Assembly: GCA_028284005.1 (NCBI GenBank)
Contig: JANQSO010000012.1
Coordinates: forward strand, 87,696-151,695
Length of the DNA: 64,000 bases
Origin: Flavobacteriaceae bacterium
GTDB lineage: Bacteria > Bacteroidota > Bacteroidia > Flavobacteriales > Flavobacteriaceae
Reading direction: 5' to 3'
In this document: positions 46,362-54,884 of the stretch, one piece after another
How the letters are laid out: each line of letters begins with the position of its first letter
Numbering within the stretch: the stretch's first letter is position 1
Made by a program: the position numbers and the translations under genes
Notes under the pieces: model-generated
The model's input: only the letters and a program-made list of their open reading frames with translations
Databases searched by the model: none
Told to the model about the DNA's origin: nothing

Positions 46362-47789
46362 TTATTTTTTGTTGTGTTTAGTTAATTTTTTTAGTATTCC
46401 TCTAAAAATTATACCATGAAAAGGCAGTACCGAAAACCAATATAGCCTTCCCCACAAACCCAATGGCCTAAATGTGGCTGTCTGCTCCAGTTGATCCCCT
46501 ACAATCTTAAACTCTAGCCAAGCTTCCCCCGGCAGTTTCATTTCGGCAAACAAAAGTAAACGGCCTTCATTTTTATTAGCGTATAATACTCTCCAAAAGT
46601 CTACTGCATCCCCTGCATTGATTGAAGTAAGATTTGTTCTTCCTCTTCTAAGTCCAACTCCGCCTGCGATTTTGTCTAAAACTCCTCTTAATTTCCAAAG
46701 CCAATTAGCATAGTACCAACCTGTTTCACCGCCGATGCTCCAAATTTTATTAAGGCATAATTTGCGATCGCTCATTTTACTTTTTCTATGATCAATAAAA
46801 CATCCAAATGTCGGTACTTGTATAAAATCGGTAATATCAAAACTAATCCCACTACTTGAGTAAGAATCTTTCCAACTAGAAATTATACCGTTATTCTCAA
46901 TTTTATTAAATGCTTTTTTCAGTGCTTCTTCATAACTATGTGGCTCAATTTCGAGTATTGAATTAATTTTATTGTCACGGCAGACTACTTCAACCTTCAT
47001 GCTATTTACAAGTGACACTGCAAGCTTATAAGATGTAGACGTAACAAAATAAAGCCAGTACGAAGATAGTCTTGGAGTCATAACAGGAACAACAAAAATG
47101 GTGCGCTTTAAATTTCGGCATTTGGCAAAACCCAATAACATTTGCTTATAGGATAAAACGTCGGGGCCTCCAATGTCAAAATTTTGATTATAAGTTTCAG
47201 GATTGAACAGCGATTTGGACAGAAATGCAATAACATCAACAACTCCAATAGGTTGACATTTGGTTTTTAACCACTTTGGTGTAACCATAATTGGTAGTTT
47301 TTCCACCAAATCTCTGATTATCTCGAAAGAGGCACTTCCAGATCCTATAATTATTCCTGCTCTCAGTGTAGTAAGGCCATATGCCCCTTTGCTCAGTTCA
47401 ATTTCAACATCTTTTCGTGAACTTAAATGTTTAGATAGTTCAGATTCATTTACTATACCGCTTAGATAAATAACCTGTTTAATGTTCGTTTTTCCCAGTG
47501 CATTTCTGAAGTTAACGGCAGATGATTTTTCAAGAGTTTCATAATTGTTTGAAGAAGACATTGAATGAACCAAGTAGTAAGCTCCATCAATATCTTTGGG
47601 GATTATTTGTAGTGACTCTTTATTCAATAAGTCAATTTCAATTACTGAAATTTTATGCCTTATGGAACGGGGAGGGTTAAATCTTCGAACGTCACGAACA
47701 CAGCAAACCACTTCATGTCCTGCTTCAACTAAAACAGGTAGTAACCTTTTTCCTATATATCCAGTTGCACCAGTTAGAAGTATTTTCAT
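46362..47789 (-). CDS. SDR family NAD(P)-binding protein with DUF2867 domain
   Basis: 475 residues from the ATG at 47789. An N-terminal atypical SDR/NmrA-like Rossmann domain (TGATGYIGKRLLPVL, residues 4-18) runs to about 300. A C-terminal DUF2867 domain of about 150 residues follows (INAGDAVDFWRVLY, LPGEAWLEFKI, FRPLGLWGRLYWFSVLPFH). This two-domain fusion is common in Bacteroidota and its substrate is unknown. It lies 125 bases downstream of the polysaccharide synthase gene on the same strand; no repeat like those of the polymer genes is present in that gap, so membership of that locus is uncertain. Confidence 0.87.
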   Translation of the reverse strand: MKILLTGATGYIGKRLLPVLVEAGHEVVCCVRDVRRFNPPRSIRHKISVIEIDLLNKESLQIIPKDIDGAYYLVHSMSSSNNYETLEKSSAVNFRNALGKTNIKQVIYLSGIVNESELSKHLSSRKDVEIELSKGAYGLTTLRAGIIIGSGSASFEIIRDLVEKLPIMVTPKWLKTKCQPIGVVDVIAFLSKSLFNPETYNQNFDIGGPDVLSYKQMLLGFAKCRNLKRTIFVVPVMTPRLSSYWLYFVTSTSYKLAVSLVNSMKVEVVCRDNKINSILEIEPHSYEEALKKAFNKIENNGIISSWKDSYSSSGISFDITDFIQVPTFGCFIDHRKSKMSDRKLCLNKIWSIGGETGWYYANWLWKLRGVLDKIAGGVGLRRGRTNLTSINAGDAVDFWRVLYANKNEGRLLLFAEMKLPGEAWLEFKIVGDQLEQTATFRPLGLWGRLYWFSVLPFHGIIFRGILKKLTKHNKK

Positions 47790-47914
47790 AATTAAACACA
47801 AAAATCGAATAAACAGCAACTATTTTTGGTATGGTAATACAATAGTTAGCCTAAGTTAATTAAAATTTTGAAGCTCACTGTTTTGCCATTCTACAAAAGC
47901 ATTTGACCTATATA

Positions 47915-49225
47915 TTATAATCCTGCCCGTTTAGCCTGAACAGATGACTTATAAGGATTCCATGGATCTTCAAAAGAGCGTTTAAAGAAGAACTCCTTAT
48001 AATAAGCACATGTACGCACAATACGCAAATATGTTCCCGTGTATAATGTCATGAAAATAACATAGGGCCATAGAAAACGCTCTTCTTTGCTACGCTCAGA
48101 GAAAAAAGAAATACTGAGCATTTGTACATAATTCATTACAAAATACAATGTGAAATTCATTGGAATAATAAATTGAAGTGAACCACTATAGTTAAAACAA
48201 ATATCAATAATGTATATCCACCAAAGAATGTCAAGAATTACATTATAAAATACGTTTTCTGACAGTGAAAAAAAGGTGGCCCAATTAAAATTTGCATTAG
48301 GGAAATACACATCTTTATGCTTACGAAGCCTAAAGCGAATTATAGATTTATCCCAACGTAATCGTTGTTTGGTCAATATTTTAAATTTTGAAGGAGCATT
48401 GGTAAGACATACTGCGCTGGGTTCAAAATAAACCTTATAACCAGATTTCCTGATCTTCACAGTTATATCACCATCGAGCCCCGGGCCTATGTCCCAGCCT
48501 CCTATAGCATCTGTAGCTTCTTTTTTAAATGCTCCAAAAGCTCCCGAAATTATTTTATAAATCCCCAGATAAGAAGTAACTATACGACCTACAGATACTG
48601 TTTTTAAGTACTCTATTGCCTGTAATTTTGTACATAAGCTTTCTTTATAATTACGAACCTTTACATTACCTCCCACTGCAGCAATACGATTGTCCATAAA
48701 AAAAGGGATAAGTATATTTTCTATCGCATCCCGGTCGAATGAACAATCTGCATCAAGATGCACTATGTATTTCCCTTTACTAAAGCGTAAGGCAAGGTTT
48801 GCAGCACTTGCCTTCCCTCCCCGCATTTCATTACGAATAAACATATCGATAAGTCCCAGTTTTTCAAGATTCTTCCCAATGGTAGGAGTATCGTCATCAG
48901 AGCCATCGTCTACTATTATAAGTTCAAAATTAGTGAAGGTCTGTTCGGCTAAAGATTTGGTAAGCTTATACAAGTGTTTCCCTTCATTCTTTCCTGGAAT
49001 AATTATAGATACAAACGGGTTTTCATTAAAAAGTGCTTGCCTGGCTTTTTCGAACCGGGCCTTTCTCTTTTTTCTTGTAAGGGTAAAAATTGTATATACC
49101 ACGTAATCGATCATTATGTATCTTGTAAACTCAAACAATACAAAATACCAGAATACGCGTATGAACTTCTGCAAACCTACGGCACTCCAATAATTGAGAT
49201 ATTCGGGTATTATTTGTTCCAGCAT
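47915..49225 (-). CDS. Processive family 2 glycosyltransferase (polysaccharide synthase)
   Basis: 436 residues. N-terminal membrane helices (about 22-50), then a GT2 catalytic domain with VDDGSD (105-110), DAD (158-160), the GLDGD acid near 251-253 and the processive-synthase signature Q287-RLR-W291. Three to four membrane helices follow (about 312-420). The layout matches inner-membrane synthases that make and export a beta-linked polymer (hyaluronan, Alg8, cellulose type). Its start overlaps the TackOD1 stop (TAATG). With the dehydrogenase gene upstream it probably polymerises a uronic-acid-containing sugar; the polymer is unknown. Confidence 0.92.
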   Translation of the reverse strand: MLEQIIPEYLNYWSAVGLQKFIRVFWYFVLFEFTRYIMIDYVVYTIFTLTRKKRKARFEKARQALFNENPFVSIIIPGKNEGKHLYKLTKSLAEQTFTNFELIIVDDGSDDDTPTIGKNLEKLGLIDMFIRNEMRGGKASAANLALRFSKGKYIVHLDADCSFDRDAIENILIPFFMDNRIAAVGGNVKVRNYKESLCTKLQAIEYLKTVSVGRIVTSYLGIYKIISGAFGAFKKEATDAIGGWDIGPGLDGDITVKIRKSGYKVYFEPSAVCLTNAPSKFKILTKQRLRWDKSIIRFRLRKHKDVYFPNANFNWATFFSLSENVFYNVILDILWWIYIIDICFNYSGSLQFIIPMNFTLYFVMNYVQMLSISFFSERSKEERFLWPYVIFMTLYTGTYLRIVRTCAYYKEFFFKRSFEDPWNPYKSSVQAKRAGL

Positions 49226-50604
49226 TACAAAGTGTTTAAAAGCAGGTCTATCTCATCCTCTTTTTTAAGTTGGTGTGTATGCATAACAACTGGCATCGTG
49301 TCTGTTAAGTTATCGGTCAATAATTTTGAAAGATTGTACCGTATTTGTTCAAGGCGTTCACAATTGCTGGCCAATGTATCTGGCAATAAGAAGTAAAACT
49401 TATTGTAGGCTTCGGAATACAATAGATCAACATCTGTGAGATAGGATTGAATTATTTTTTCCATCTCTGCCTGAATTGCAGCCTTCATATCGCTGTTGAA
49501 GAACTCTATCTCATCATTTTGAAAGGCAATACTTCCCAATGTACTTTGTGTACCAGTAGCTGCTACTCTTTTTAATTCCTGCCGGGCCATTAGTTTGAAT
49601 ATGGGAAATGAAATTCCTTTTAACGATGCCGGGTGGGAATGTTTTTCTTCCTTTAAAGAAGTATGATAGTTCAGCAACCATTGTTCACCTTTAGCCGTTA
49701 TACTGTATTCTCCTATGGTTTTTTGAAGTAACTCCGAAAGTGAATTCTCTTTCTCGCAGTCAAAACAAGCAGCTTGTATTTGTGGGTTTTGAAATTCATT
49801 GGTACAGCTGTTACATAAAAATATTGCCGAAGGCTTGTCGTAATCTATACCTATGTGGCGTAATTTTTTATCACACTTGGGGCAAGAGAGGTGATCTCCT
49901 TTTTTAAAATCGTCCTCCGGAGCTACATGCGCACATACAAAATGATGGATCATATCCCGGGCCTGTATATCTGCATCATGACAACTGGGGCATATCTCTT
50001 TAAAATTCAGGTAATTACCAGAACAGTTTTTACATAAGTGAACGTGATCTTTAAACGTACTTGTTATAAGTCCACCATGCTGCATGGTTTCTAATGCCTT
50101 TAATATCCCAAGGGAATCATCACCATTCCACAATGACAGCATAGGAAAATAATAGCCTATTTTACTTTTGCGGGATGTAAAGGGCGTTAAAAGGCGCTTG
50201 CGGGAATAAAGAAATGCCAGAGTTTTAAATTGTATTTGAACCTCGTATACAGACAAATTGAGGGGAGTTATAATTTGACCTAACCGTTTGTTTATTTTGA
50301 TCGCCTTTTTTACAATTGTATCGACCTGTGCTATATGCACCTTACCATCTGTATGTGATAGTAGTTCTTCCTGAAAAGTATGGAGTTCATTTACAAAAAG
50401 CGGAATTAAACTCAAGGTCCCTTGTTCACAACGTACTTTTTTTACAATTTCCAAAAGCGTCTTTTCGGAATCGGTATTAACAACAATTCCGGCATATTGC
50501 GCCCAGTCTTTTGGCAGATCACTCGTACGGTATACGACCAGTAATTCATGCCCCTGGGCGGTTAATGTTTGCTTGGTTTCGTTATTTCTAAGTACATTCA
50601 ACAT
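49225..50604 (-). CDS. TackOD1-type zinc-ribbon protein with pseudo-receiver-like and degenerate GGDEF-like ends
   Basis: 459 residues, cytoplasmic. The middle part (about 170-300) has five CxxC pairs (C191/194, 205/208, 241/244, 264/267, 280/283) plus HHFVCAHVAPEDDF and LRHIGIDYDKPSAIFLC, matching the TackOD1 metal-binding output domain first described in thaumarchaeal signalling proteins. Residues 18-95 look like a receiver fold without the phosphorylation Asp. The C-terminal region has VDLLYSEAYNKFYFLLPDT, which resembles a GGDEF domain that has lost its catalytic motif. These two end assignments are my inference. Encoded between the sugar dehydrogenase and the synthase, it is a likely regulator of polymer synthesis. 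Confidence 0.75.
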   Translation of the reverse strand: MLNVLRNNETKQTLTAQGHELLVVYRTSDLPKDWAQYAGIVVNTDSEKTLLEIVKKVRCEQGTLSLIPLFVNELHTFQEELLSHTDGKVHIAQVDTIVKKAIKINKRLGQIITPLNLSVYEVQIQFKTLAFLYSRKRLLTPFTSRKSKIGYYFPMLSLWNGDDSLGILKALETMQHGGLITSTFKDHVHLCKNCSGNYLNFKEICPSCHDADIQARDMIHHFVCAHVAPEDDFKKGDHLSCPKCDKKLRHIGIDYDKPSAIFLCNSCTNEFQNPQIQAACFDCEKENSLSELLQKTIGEYSITAKGEQWLLNYHTSLKEEKHSHPASLKGISFPIFKLMARQELKRVAATGTQSTLGSIAFQNDEIEFFNSDMKAAIQAEMEKIIQSYLTDVDLLYSEAYNKFYFLLPDTLASNCERLEQIRYNLSKLLTDNLTDTMPVVMHTHQLKKEDEIDLLLNTL

Positions 50605-50625
50605 AATACTATTGTAAAAAGTAAC

Positions 50626-51993
50626 TTACAGGGTTAGATAATTGTGGCCTGCCGCTAAATGCCTGAAGGTTCCTCGAATATCAAAAACAACTCCTCCGGG
50701 AGCTAGCCGGGGTTCCAGAGTTTCAATGTTCTTATATACCGAATGGTTCACTGCCATTACAATTACGTTAAAAGTGCCATCTATTTCATTATCGGGAATA
50801 AGGCTAAACCCATATTCATGCATCACTTCATCCGGTTTAGCATATGGATCTTCCACAACTACCTCAAATCCTTTATCGATAAGGGAAGCAACTATATCTG
50901 CAACCTTAGAATTTCTAATGTCATTTACATCTTCCTTAAAAGTAATTCCCTTGATGAGAACACGTTTAGGTTCATTTCCCAGCATTAGGCGTGTGCGTCC
51001 TGCTATTTTCTTTACAATATGGCCTACCATACTCTCATTGGTTTTACGTACCTGTTCCAAAATAGCCGGCTTACAATTAAAATGATAGGCGCGTTCTATC
51101 AGGTAGTAGGGGTCAACTCCTATACAGTGGCCCCCTACCAATCCTGGAAAATAGTTCTGGAAGTTCCACTTGGTACCTGCAGATTCCAATACATCTTTAA
51201 TAGGAATATCCATCGCTGAAAAGAGTGTAGCCAACTCATTCATTAAACCAATATTAACATCTCGTTGAATATTCTCCACTACTTTTGAAGCTTCCGCTAC
51301 TTTAAGGCATGAAGCTTCATGTACTCCCGCAGTAACAATAGCTCCATAGACTTTTGAAATTAGCCTTAAAGCCTCGGGTGTACTTCCAGAAACTACTTTT
51401 TTAATTTGTGTAAAGGTGTGCTTTTTGTCTCCCGGATTGATCCGTTCGGGAGAATAACCTACTGTAAAATCCTTGTTGAATTTCAATCTCGAAATACGTT
51501 CCAGAACAGGAATGCATACTTCTTCCGTGCAACCCGGATATACTGTAGATTCAAAAACCACACAATCTCCTTTTTTTAAGTTTTTTGCAACCATAGCAGT
51601 AGCAGCTTTAAGGGGGTTAAGGTTGGGGCGCTTGTGTTTATCTATAGGTGTGGGGACTGCTACAATATATAATTTAGCATCTGCAAGGGTCTTTTGATCA
51701 AAAGAGAATGTAATGTCTTTGTCATCAAAATCTTTTGAGGTTAATTCTTCACATGGATCTTTATGCTGTAATAGCTGTACAATTTTTTTACTGTTAATAT
51801 CAAATCCGGTAACCTTAAATTTACTGGCCATATGGAGCGCTAACGGCAGCCCTACATATCCTAACCCTACGACCGCTATTGAAGCTTCTTTTTCCTCCAA
51901 TTGCTCAAAAAGAGATTGTTTTATGTAGGCTAGTTTTGGGCCTTTTACGGGCTGATATTTTTCTTGTGTCTTTAATGCTAGTCCTGTTCTCAT
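50626..51993 (-). CDS. Nucleotide-sugar 6-dehydrogenase (UDP-GlcNAc/ManNAc dehydrogenase type)
   Basis: 455 residues. Oxidises C6 of a UDP-sugar to a uronic acid with NAD. The Rossmann motif GLGYVG starts at residue 43, the catalytic Cys is C290 in GGHCIGVDPYYL, and KGITFKEDVNDIRNS is in the C-terminal domain. YSPERINPGDK resembles the WbpA/TviB branch, which acts on N-acetylhexosamines, more than plain UDP-glucose dehydrogenase; the exact substrate is uncertain. An N-terminal extension of about 30 residues precedes the Rossmann fold. 21 bases before the TackOD1 gene, so it supplies the precursor for the synthase. Confidence 0.92.
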   Translation of the reverse strand: MRTGLALKTQEKYQPVKGPKLAYIKQSLFEQLEEKEASIAVVGLGYVGLPLALHMASKFKVTGFDINSKKIVQLLQHKDPCEELTSKDFDDKDITFSFDQKTLADAKLYIVAVPTPIDKHKRPNLNPLKAATAMVAKNLKKGDCVVFESTVYPGCTEEVCIPVLERISRLKFNKDFTVGYSPERINPGDKKHTFTQIKKVVSGSTPEALRLISKVYGAIVTAGVHEASCLKVAEASKVVENIQRDVNIGLMNELATLFSAMDIPIKDVLESAGTKWNFQNYFPGLVGGHCIGVDPYYLIERAYHFNCKPAILEQVRKTNESMVGHIVKKIAGRTRLMLGNEPKRVLIKGITFKEDVNDIRNSKVADIVASLIDKGFEVVVEDPYAKPDEVMHEYGFSLIPDNEIDGTFNVIVMAVNHSVYKNIETLEPRLAPGGVVFDIRGTFRHLAAGHNYLTL

Positions 51994-52071
51994 AATATTA
52001 TATTTTTAATTGATTGTTTTTATTTGAGTACTAAATTAGAAGGGTTAATGCTTCTGTTTTTATTTTTTAGC

Positions 52072-52086
52072 CAGATTGTAAATCTG
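52072..52086. promoter_or_regulatory. 15-bp palindrome upstream of the sugar dehydrogenase
   Basis: CAGATT-GTA-AATCTG, a perfect 6-bp dyad with a 3-base centre, ending 4 bases before the LytTR-like repeat pair at 52091. It lies where promoter or operator elements for the dehydrogenase operon are expected. Confidence 0.35.
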
Positions 52087-52090
52087 TATA

Positions 52091-52121
52091 GGTGATTGGA
52101 ATTTATTCGTAGATGAATGGT
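52091..52121 (-). promoter_or_regulatory. LytTR-like direct repeat pair upstream of the dehydrogenase operon
   Basis: Minus strand: ACCATTCATC (52121-52112) and TCCAATCACC (52100-52091), 8 of 10 close matches, period 21. The core resembles the AlgR/LytTR site CCGTTCGTC. The pair is about 98 bases before the dehydrogenase start. Related pairs stand upstream of the tolC-like gene and the signalling operon. Confidence 0.6.
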
Positions 52122-52155
52122 TTTTATCTTATTGTAAAAAAGAGTTTTCTATACA

Positions 52156-53181
52156 TCATATTTTCCCCAATTGTATTTTTACATTAAGCTTGTGATAGCT
52201 TGCCCATTGAGTTTTTTCCATATCATTAATGGGAATTATTTCTGCCAGTATATTGCGTTCGGTAGGTTCATAGGTCTTCTGGAACTCATCCGGAGATTCA
52301 TAAGTGGCGATATAGATTTTTTGTATACGTCCTTTTGTTGTTGATTGATCGGGAAACAATACCTTTACTTCCTGACCCTGCTTTATATCGTTTATATCTT
52401 TCAGGTCAAAATAAGCTTTGATAAATACCACATCGGTATTGTGTATGGTCATAACGTTCTCAGTCTTATAACAAGCCTCCTGTTCATTTTTTAAAATTTG
52501 ACCTATAACACCGTTTATAGGTGACAGATAATTATTCCGGTAGTTATTCTTACCCTCCCTTTGGGTATCCGAAGAAGTATCACTAAAATTCATCTTCTTC
52601 AATTTTGACAATAATTGTATCTCATTTCGAAGTAATTCCGTAGTGATCTCTGCTTCATTTAACTGCTGTATTACCTCATCCAACTTCTCTTTTGTGTATA
52701 CATCGAGCAAAACAAATTTTTCAAATCGGTCTTTGGTATTTCTTAAGTAGTTCCTTTTTTGGACCTGCGCCTTTAGCTTTAGTTCCTTTTGTTGTATTTC
52801 AAAAACAAGTTTTTGTACATCCTGTAATCTGTCTTCTTTGGCTTTTCGCTCACGGAGTATAGCAGAAGCATCATTATCAAAAACACTTTCTTTATAATAG
52901 AATAATAATTGGTCCCTGGATACTGTATCACCTTCGGTGATCTTTATGCCCAACAAGCGAATGTCCTGAGTGAAGTTTACATCTACTTTTTCCATTTGGA
53001 TCTGCCCATCTCCTTCAATTATAGCCAGTTTCTTATAAACGTACCGCAATAGAAATCCCAGCACCAAAAGAATAAGTGCGAGATATAAAACGCGGTCCAG
53101 GTTAAATTTTTTCTTCTTAATGACAGGCTCTTTGAGCGTTCGGATAATAGCGCCTTTGCGCTGAAAAGAAAAGGGTCTCAT
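52156..53181 (-). CDS. HlyD-like membrane fusion protein
   Basis: 341 residues: a short basic cytoplasmic N terminus, one membrane helix (about 30-48), a lipoyl-like beta part, a long coiled coil (about 85-200) and a C-terminal barrel (YLSPINGVIGQILKNE, VFIKAYFDLKDINDIKQGQEVKVLFP). It should bridge the inner-membrane synthase and an outer-membrane channel. It resembles the periplasmic part of Alg44-type proteins but has no PilZ cyclic-di-GMP domain. It starts 4 bases after the TolC-like gene, clearly co-transcribed. Confidence 0.85.
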   Translation of the reverse strand: MRPFSFQRKGAIIRTLKEPVIKKKKFNLDRVLYLALILLVLGFLLRYVYKKLAIIEGDGQIQMEKVDVNFTQDIRLLGIKITEGDTVSRDQLLFYYKESVFDNDASAILRERKAKEDRLQDVQKLVFEIQQKELKLKAQVQKRNYLRNTKDRFEKFVLLDVYTKEKLDEVIQQLNEAEITTELLRNEIQLLSKLKKMNFSDTSSDTQREGKNNYRNNYLSPINGVIGQILKNEQEACYKTENVMTIHNTDVVFIKAYFDLKDINDIKQGQEVKVLFPDQSTTKGRIQKIYIATYESPDEFQKTYEPTERNILAEIIPINDMEKTQWASYHKLNVKIQLGKI

Positions 53182-53185
53182 AAGT

Positions 53186-54703
53186 TTAAGTTTGGGTTTT
53201 AAGTAATTGATATTCTTGTTGTATCCATTTGTGCAATGAAATTTGGGTTGTTTGGGTGTTCAGTATATACACTGTAAACCCCGCTGCTTCCCAATAAGCC
53301 TTCAGGTATTCTTCTTCTGCCAAAATGTAGACTTTGCCAATATCTTTAGCTTTTAAAAATTCCATTTGAAATGCAATATCAAAACCACTTTCACTACTGG
53401 TAATCAATACTTCCGGTTCTTCGTCTTGTTCAAATTGGAAAGGAACGACCTCTAATAATTCGCTCAGTTCATATAAGTGAACTATAGTGGTATACAATTG
53501 CATTTTAAGGCGTAGTACATTTTCAAGTATTTCAAATTGTGCTATCTGTAGTTTTAATAGTTCAAGGCCCGTTTCTTGTTCTTGCAGTTCTTTTTTTATG
53601 ATACAAAGTGTACGTTTGTTCTCTTGTACCAATACCCATTTTTTGTATTGGTTTTTAAGGTCACGTACTTTTTCACGATAACCATTATAATAGGTCATTT
53701 GTGCATTCTGTGTACCCAACTGTTTATCTAACCGGATAGCCTGGCCACGAAGAATCTCTATCTTCTCTATTTGCCGTCTCCTTTTAAAGCTTAACGGCAT
53801 TCGCAGCCTTAATCCAGCAGAAGCAAAATCACGTTGGTTCATATTAGTTTGTAACCAATTGTAGTTTGTATATACAGAGAAAGAGATATTGTTCAACCAG
53901 TGATGCTTGAGCCTTATATTTTCTATCTGTATGGAATCTGTAAATACATTGCTGGAAGTATTGATACGACTTATGTTTTTAATAAATAAAATGGGGAGCT
54001 TTTCATTTTTGTAATACCCTGAAACACTATCGATGATTTGGTGATTTAGCGTTTGAGTATTTTCTAACTCAGCTTCTGTAACTAAAATCTGTTGACTTAT
54101 ATTGATGAAATCTTCCCGTTTGACTCGTTTTTGGTGATACAAACCCGATAGTATATCAAAATAGCTATGTAGAAAATCCAGCTTGTTTTGAAATAGTGAA
54201 ATAAGCTCTTCATTAATACTATATGTATAATCGATGCGAAACTGTCTCCGCCAGTTTATCTTGTCATGCCTGTTCTTTTGTTGTTGCAATATTGCTATTT
54301 CATTATCGAATTGTATTGCTTTATGGCGATTTTGTACGAAACCGGACCGCAGTATGTTCCATTCCAATTCGGTTTTTATACGACTGCGGGTATAATTATT
54401 GGTTTCTTCATCCAAATCGTCCTTAAAATTGTATTGTGCATTCGCTTTGAAAACCAGCCCCAAATCATCATTTATTTTTTCTTTTTGAAGTTTTTTTAAC
54501 TGAATTTCATGAGCCACGTACGTACTATCCAAAGCCTGGTATGGCCTAAACCGGAAAGATGATCGTTCTGCAGGAAACACAAGTTTTGAGTTGGTCTCTT
54601 TATAAAGTGTTTCTGAAGCTATGATCAGTTCATCTATGGTCTGCGCAGGTGATACGTGGCAAACAAGAAAAGACAGGACCCCATAAATAAATAACTTTTT
54701 CAT
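53186..54703 (-). CDS. TolC-like outer-membrane protein with an extra C-terminal domain
   Basis: 505 residues: signal peptide (1-20, VSPAQ), two long helical stretches with beta segments between them (about 60-225 and 310-415, in the TolC duplicated pattern). The beta parts include LVFKANAQYNFKDD, SFSVYTNYNWLQTN and AGLRLRMPLSFKRR. A non-TolC-like domain follows at about 428-505 (EVLITSSESGFDIAFQMEFLKAKDIGKVYILAEEEYLKAYWEAAGFTVYIL), alternating strand/helix as in a small Rossmann-type fold. It probably forms the export duct for the polymer with the HlyD-like protein. The family call rests on architecture and neighbours. A LytTR-like repeat pair lies 45 bases upstream. Confidence 0.72.
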   Translation of the reverse strand: MKKLFIYGVLSFLVCHVSPAQTIDELIIASETLYKETNSKLVFPAERSSFRFRPYQALDSTYVAHEIQLKKLQKEKINDDLGLVFKANAQYNFKDDLDEETNNYTRSRIKTELEWNILRSGFVQNRHKAIQFDNEIAILQQQKNRHDKINWRRQFRIDYTYSINEELISLFQNKLDFLHSYFDILSGLYHQKRVKREDFINISQQILVTEAELENTQTLNHQIIDSVSGYYKNEKLPILFIKNISRINTSSNVFTDSIQIENIRLKHHWLNNISFSVYTNYNWLQTNMNQRDFASAGLRLRMPLSFKRRRQIEKIEILRGQAIRLDKQLGTQNAQMTYYNGYREKVRDLKNQYKKWVLVQENKRTLCIIKKELQEQETGLELLKLQIAQFEILENVLRLKMQLYTTIVHLYELSELLEVVPFQFEQDEEPEVLITSSESGFDIAFQMEFLKAKDIGKVYILAEEEYLKAYWEAAGFTVYILNTQTTQISLHKWIQQEYQLLKTQT

Positions 54704-54747
54704 GGGATAAAAGTAATTTTTGAGAAGAAGTACAATCGTTATTTATC

Positions 54748-54778
54748 GATGGTTGGGTCGTTGGTGTAGGTGAATGGT
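54748..54778 (-). promoter_or_regulatory. LytTR-like direct repeat pair upstream of the tolC-hlyD unit
   Basis: Minus strand: ACCATTCACC (54778-54769) and CCCAACCATC (54757-54748), period 21, 45 bases before the tolC-like start. The first half-site is nearly identical to the one at 52121-52112. Confidence 0.55.
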
Positions 54779-54884
54779 TATTTTGTATAGATAAACTTTT
54801 AGCCCTGTATCAATACAACAAGCTGCCTTTCAATTAAGGGGTTGAGTACCAAAAAATTGAATATCCGGTAAATACTATAAAAGA

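Noticed and set aside
47790..47914. LytTR-like repeats before the SDR/DUF2867 gene
   Set aside because: A GCCATTCTAC string occurs, but on the opposite strand and without a second half-site 21-22 bases away.
49225..50604. Active diguanylate cyclase in the TackOD1 protein
   Set aside because: The GGDEF motif position reads YSEAYNKF, lacking the catalytic residues, so no cyclic-di-GMP synthesis is expected.
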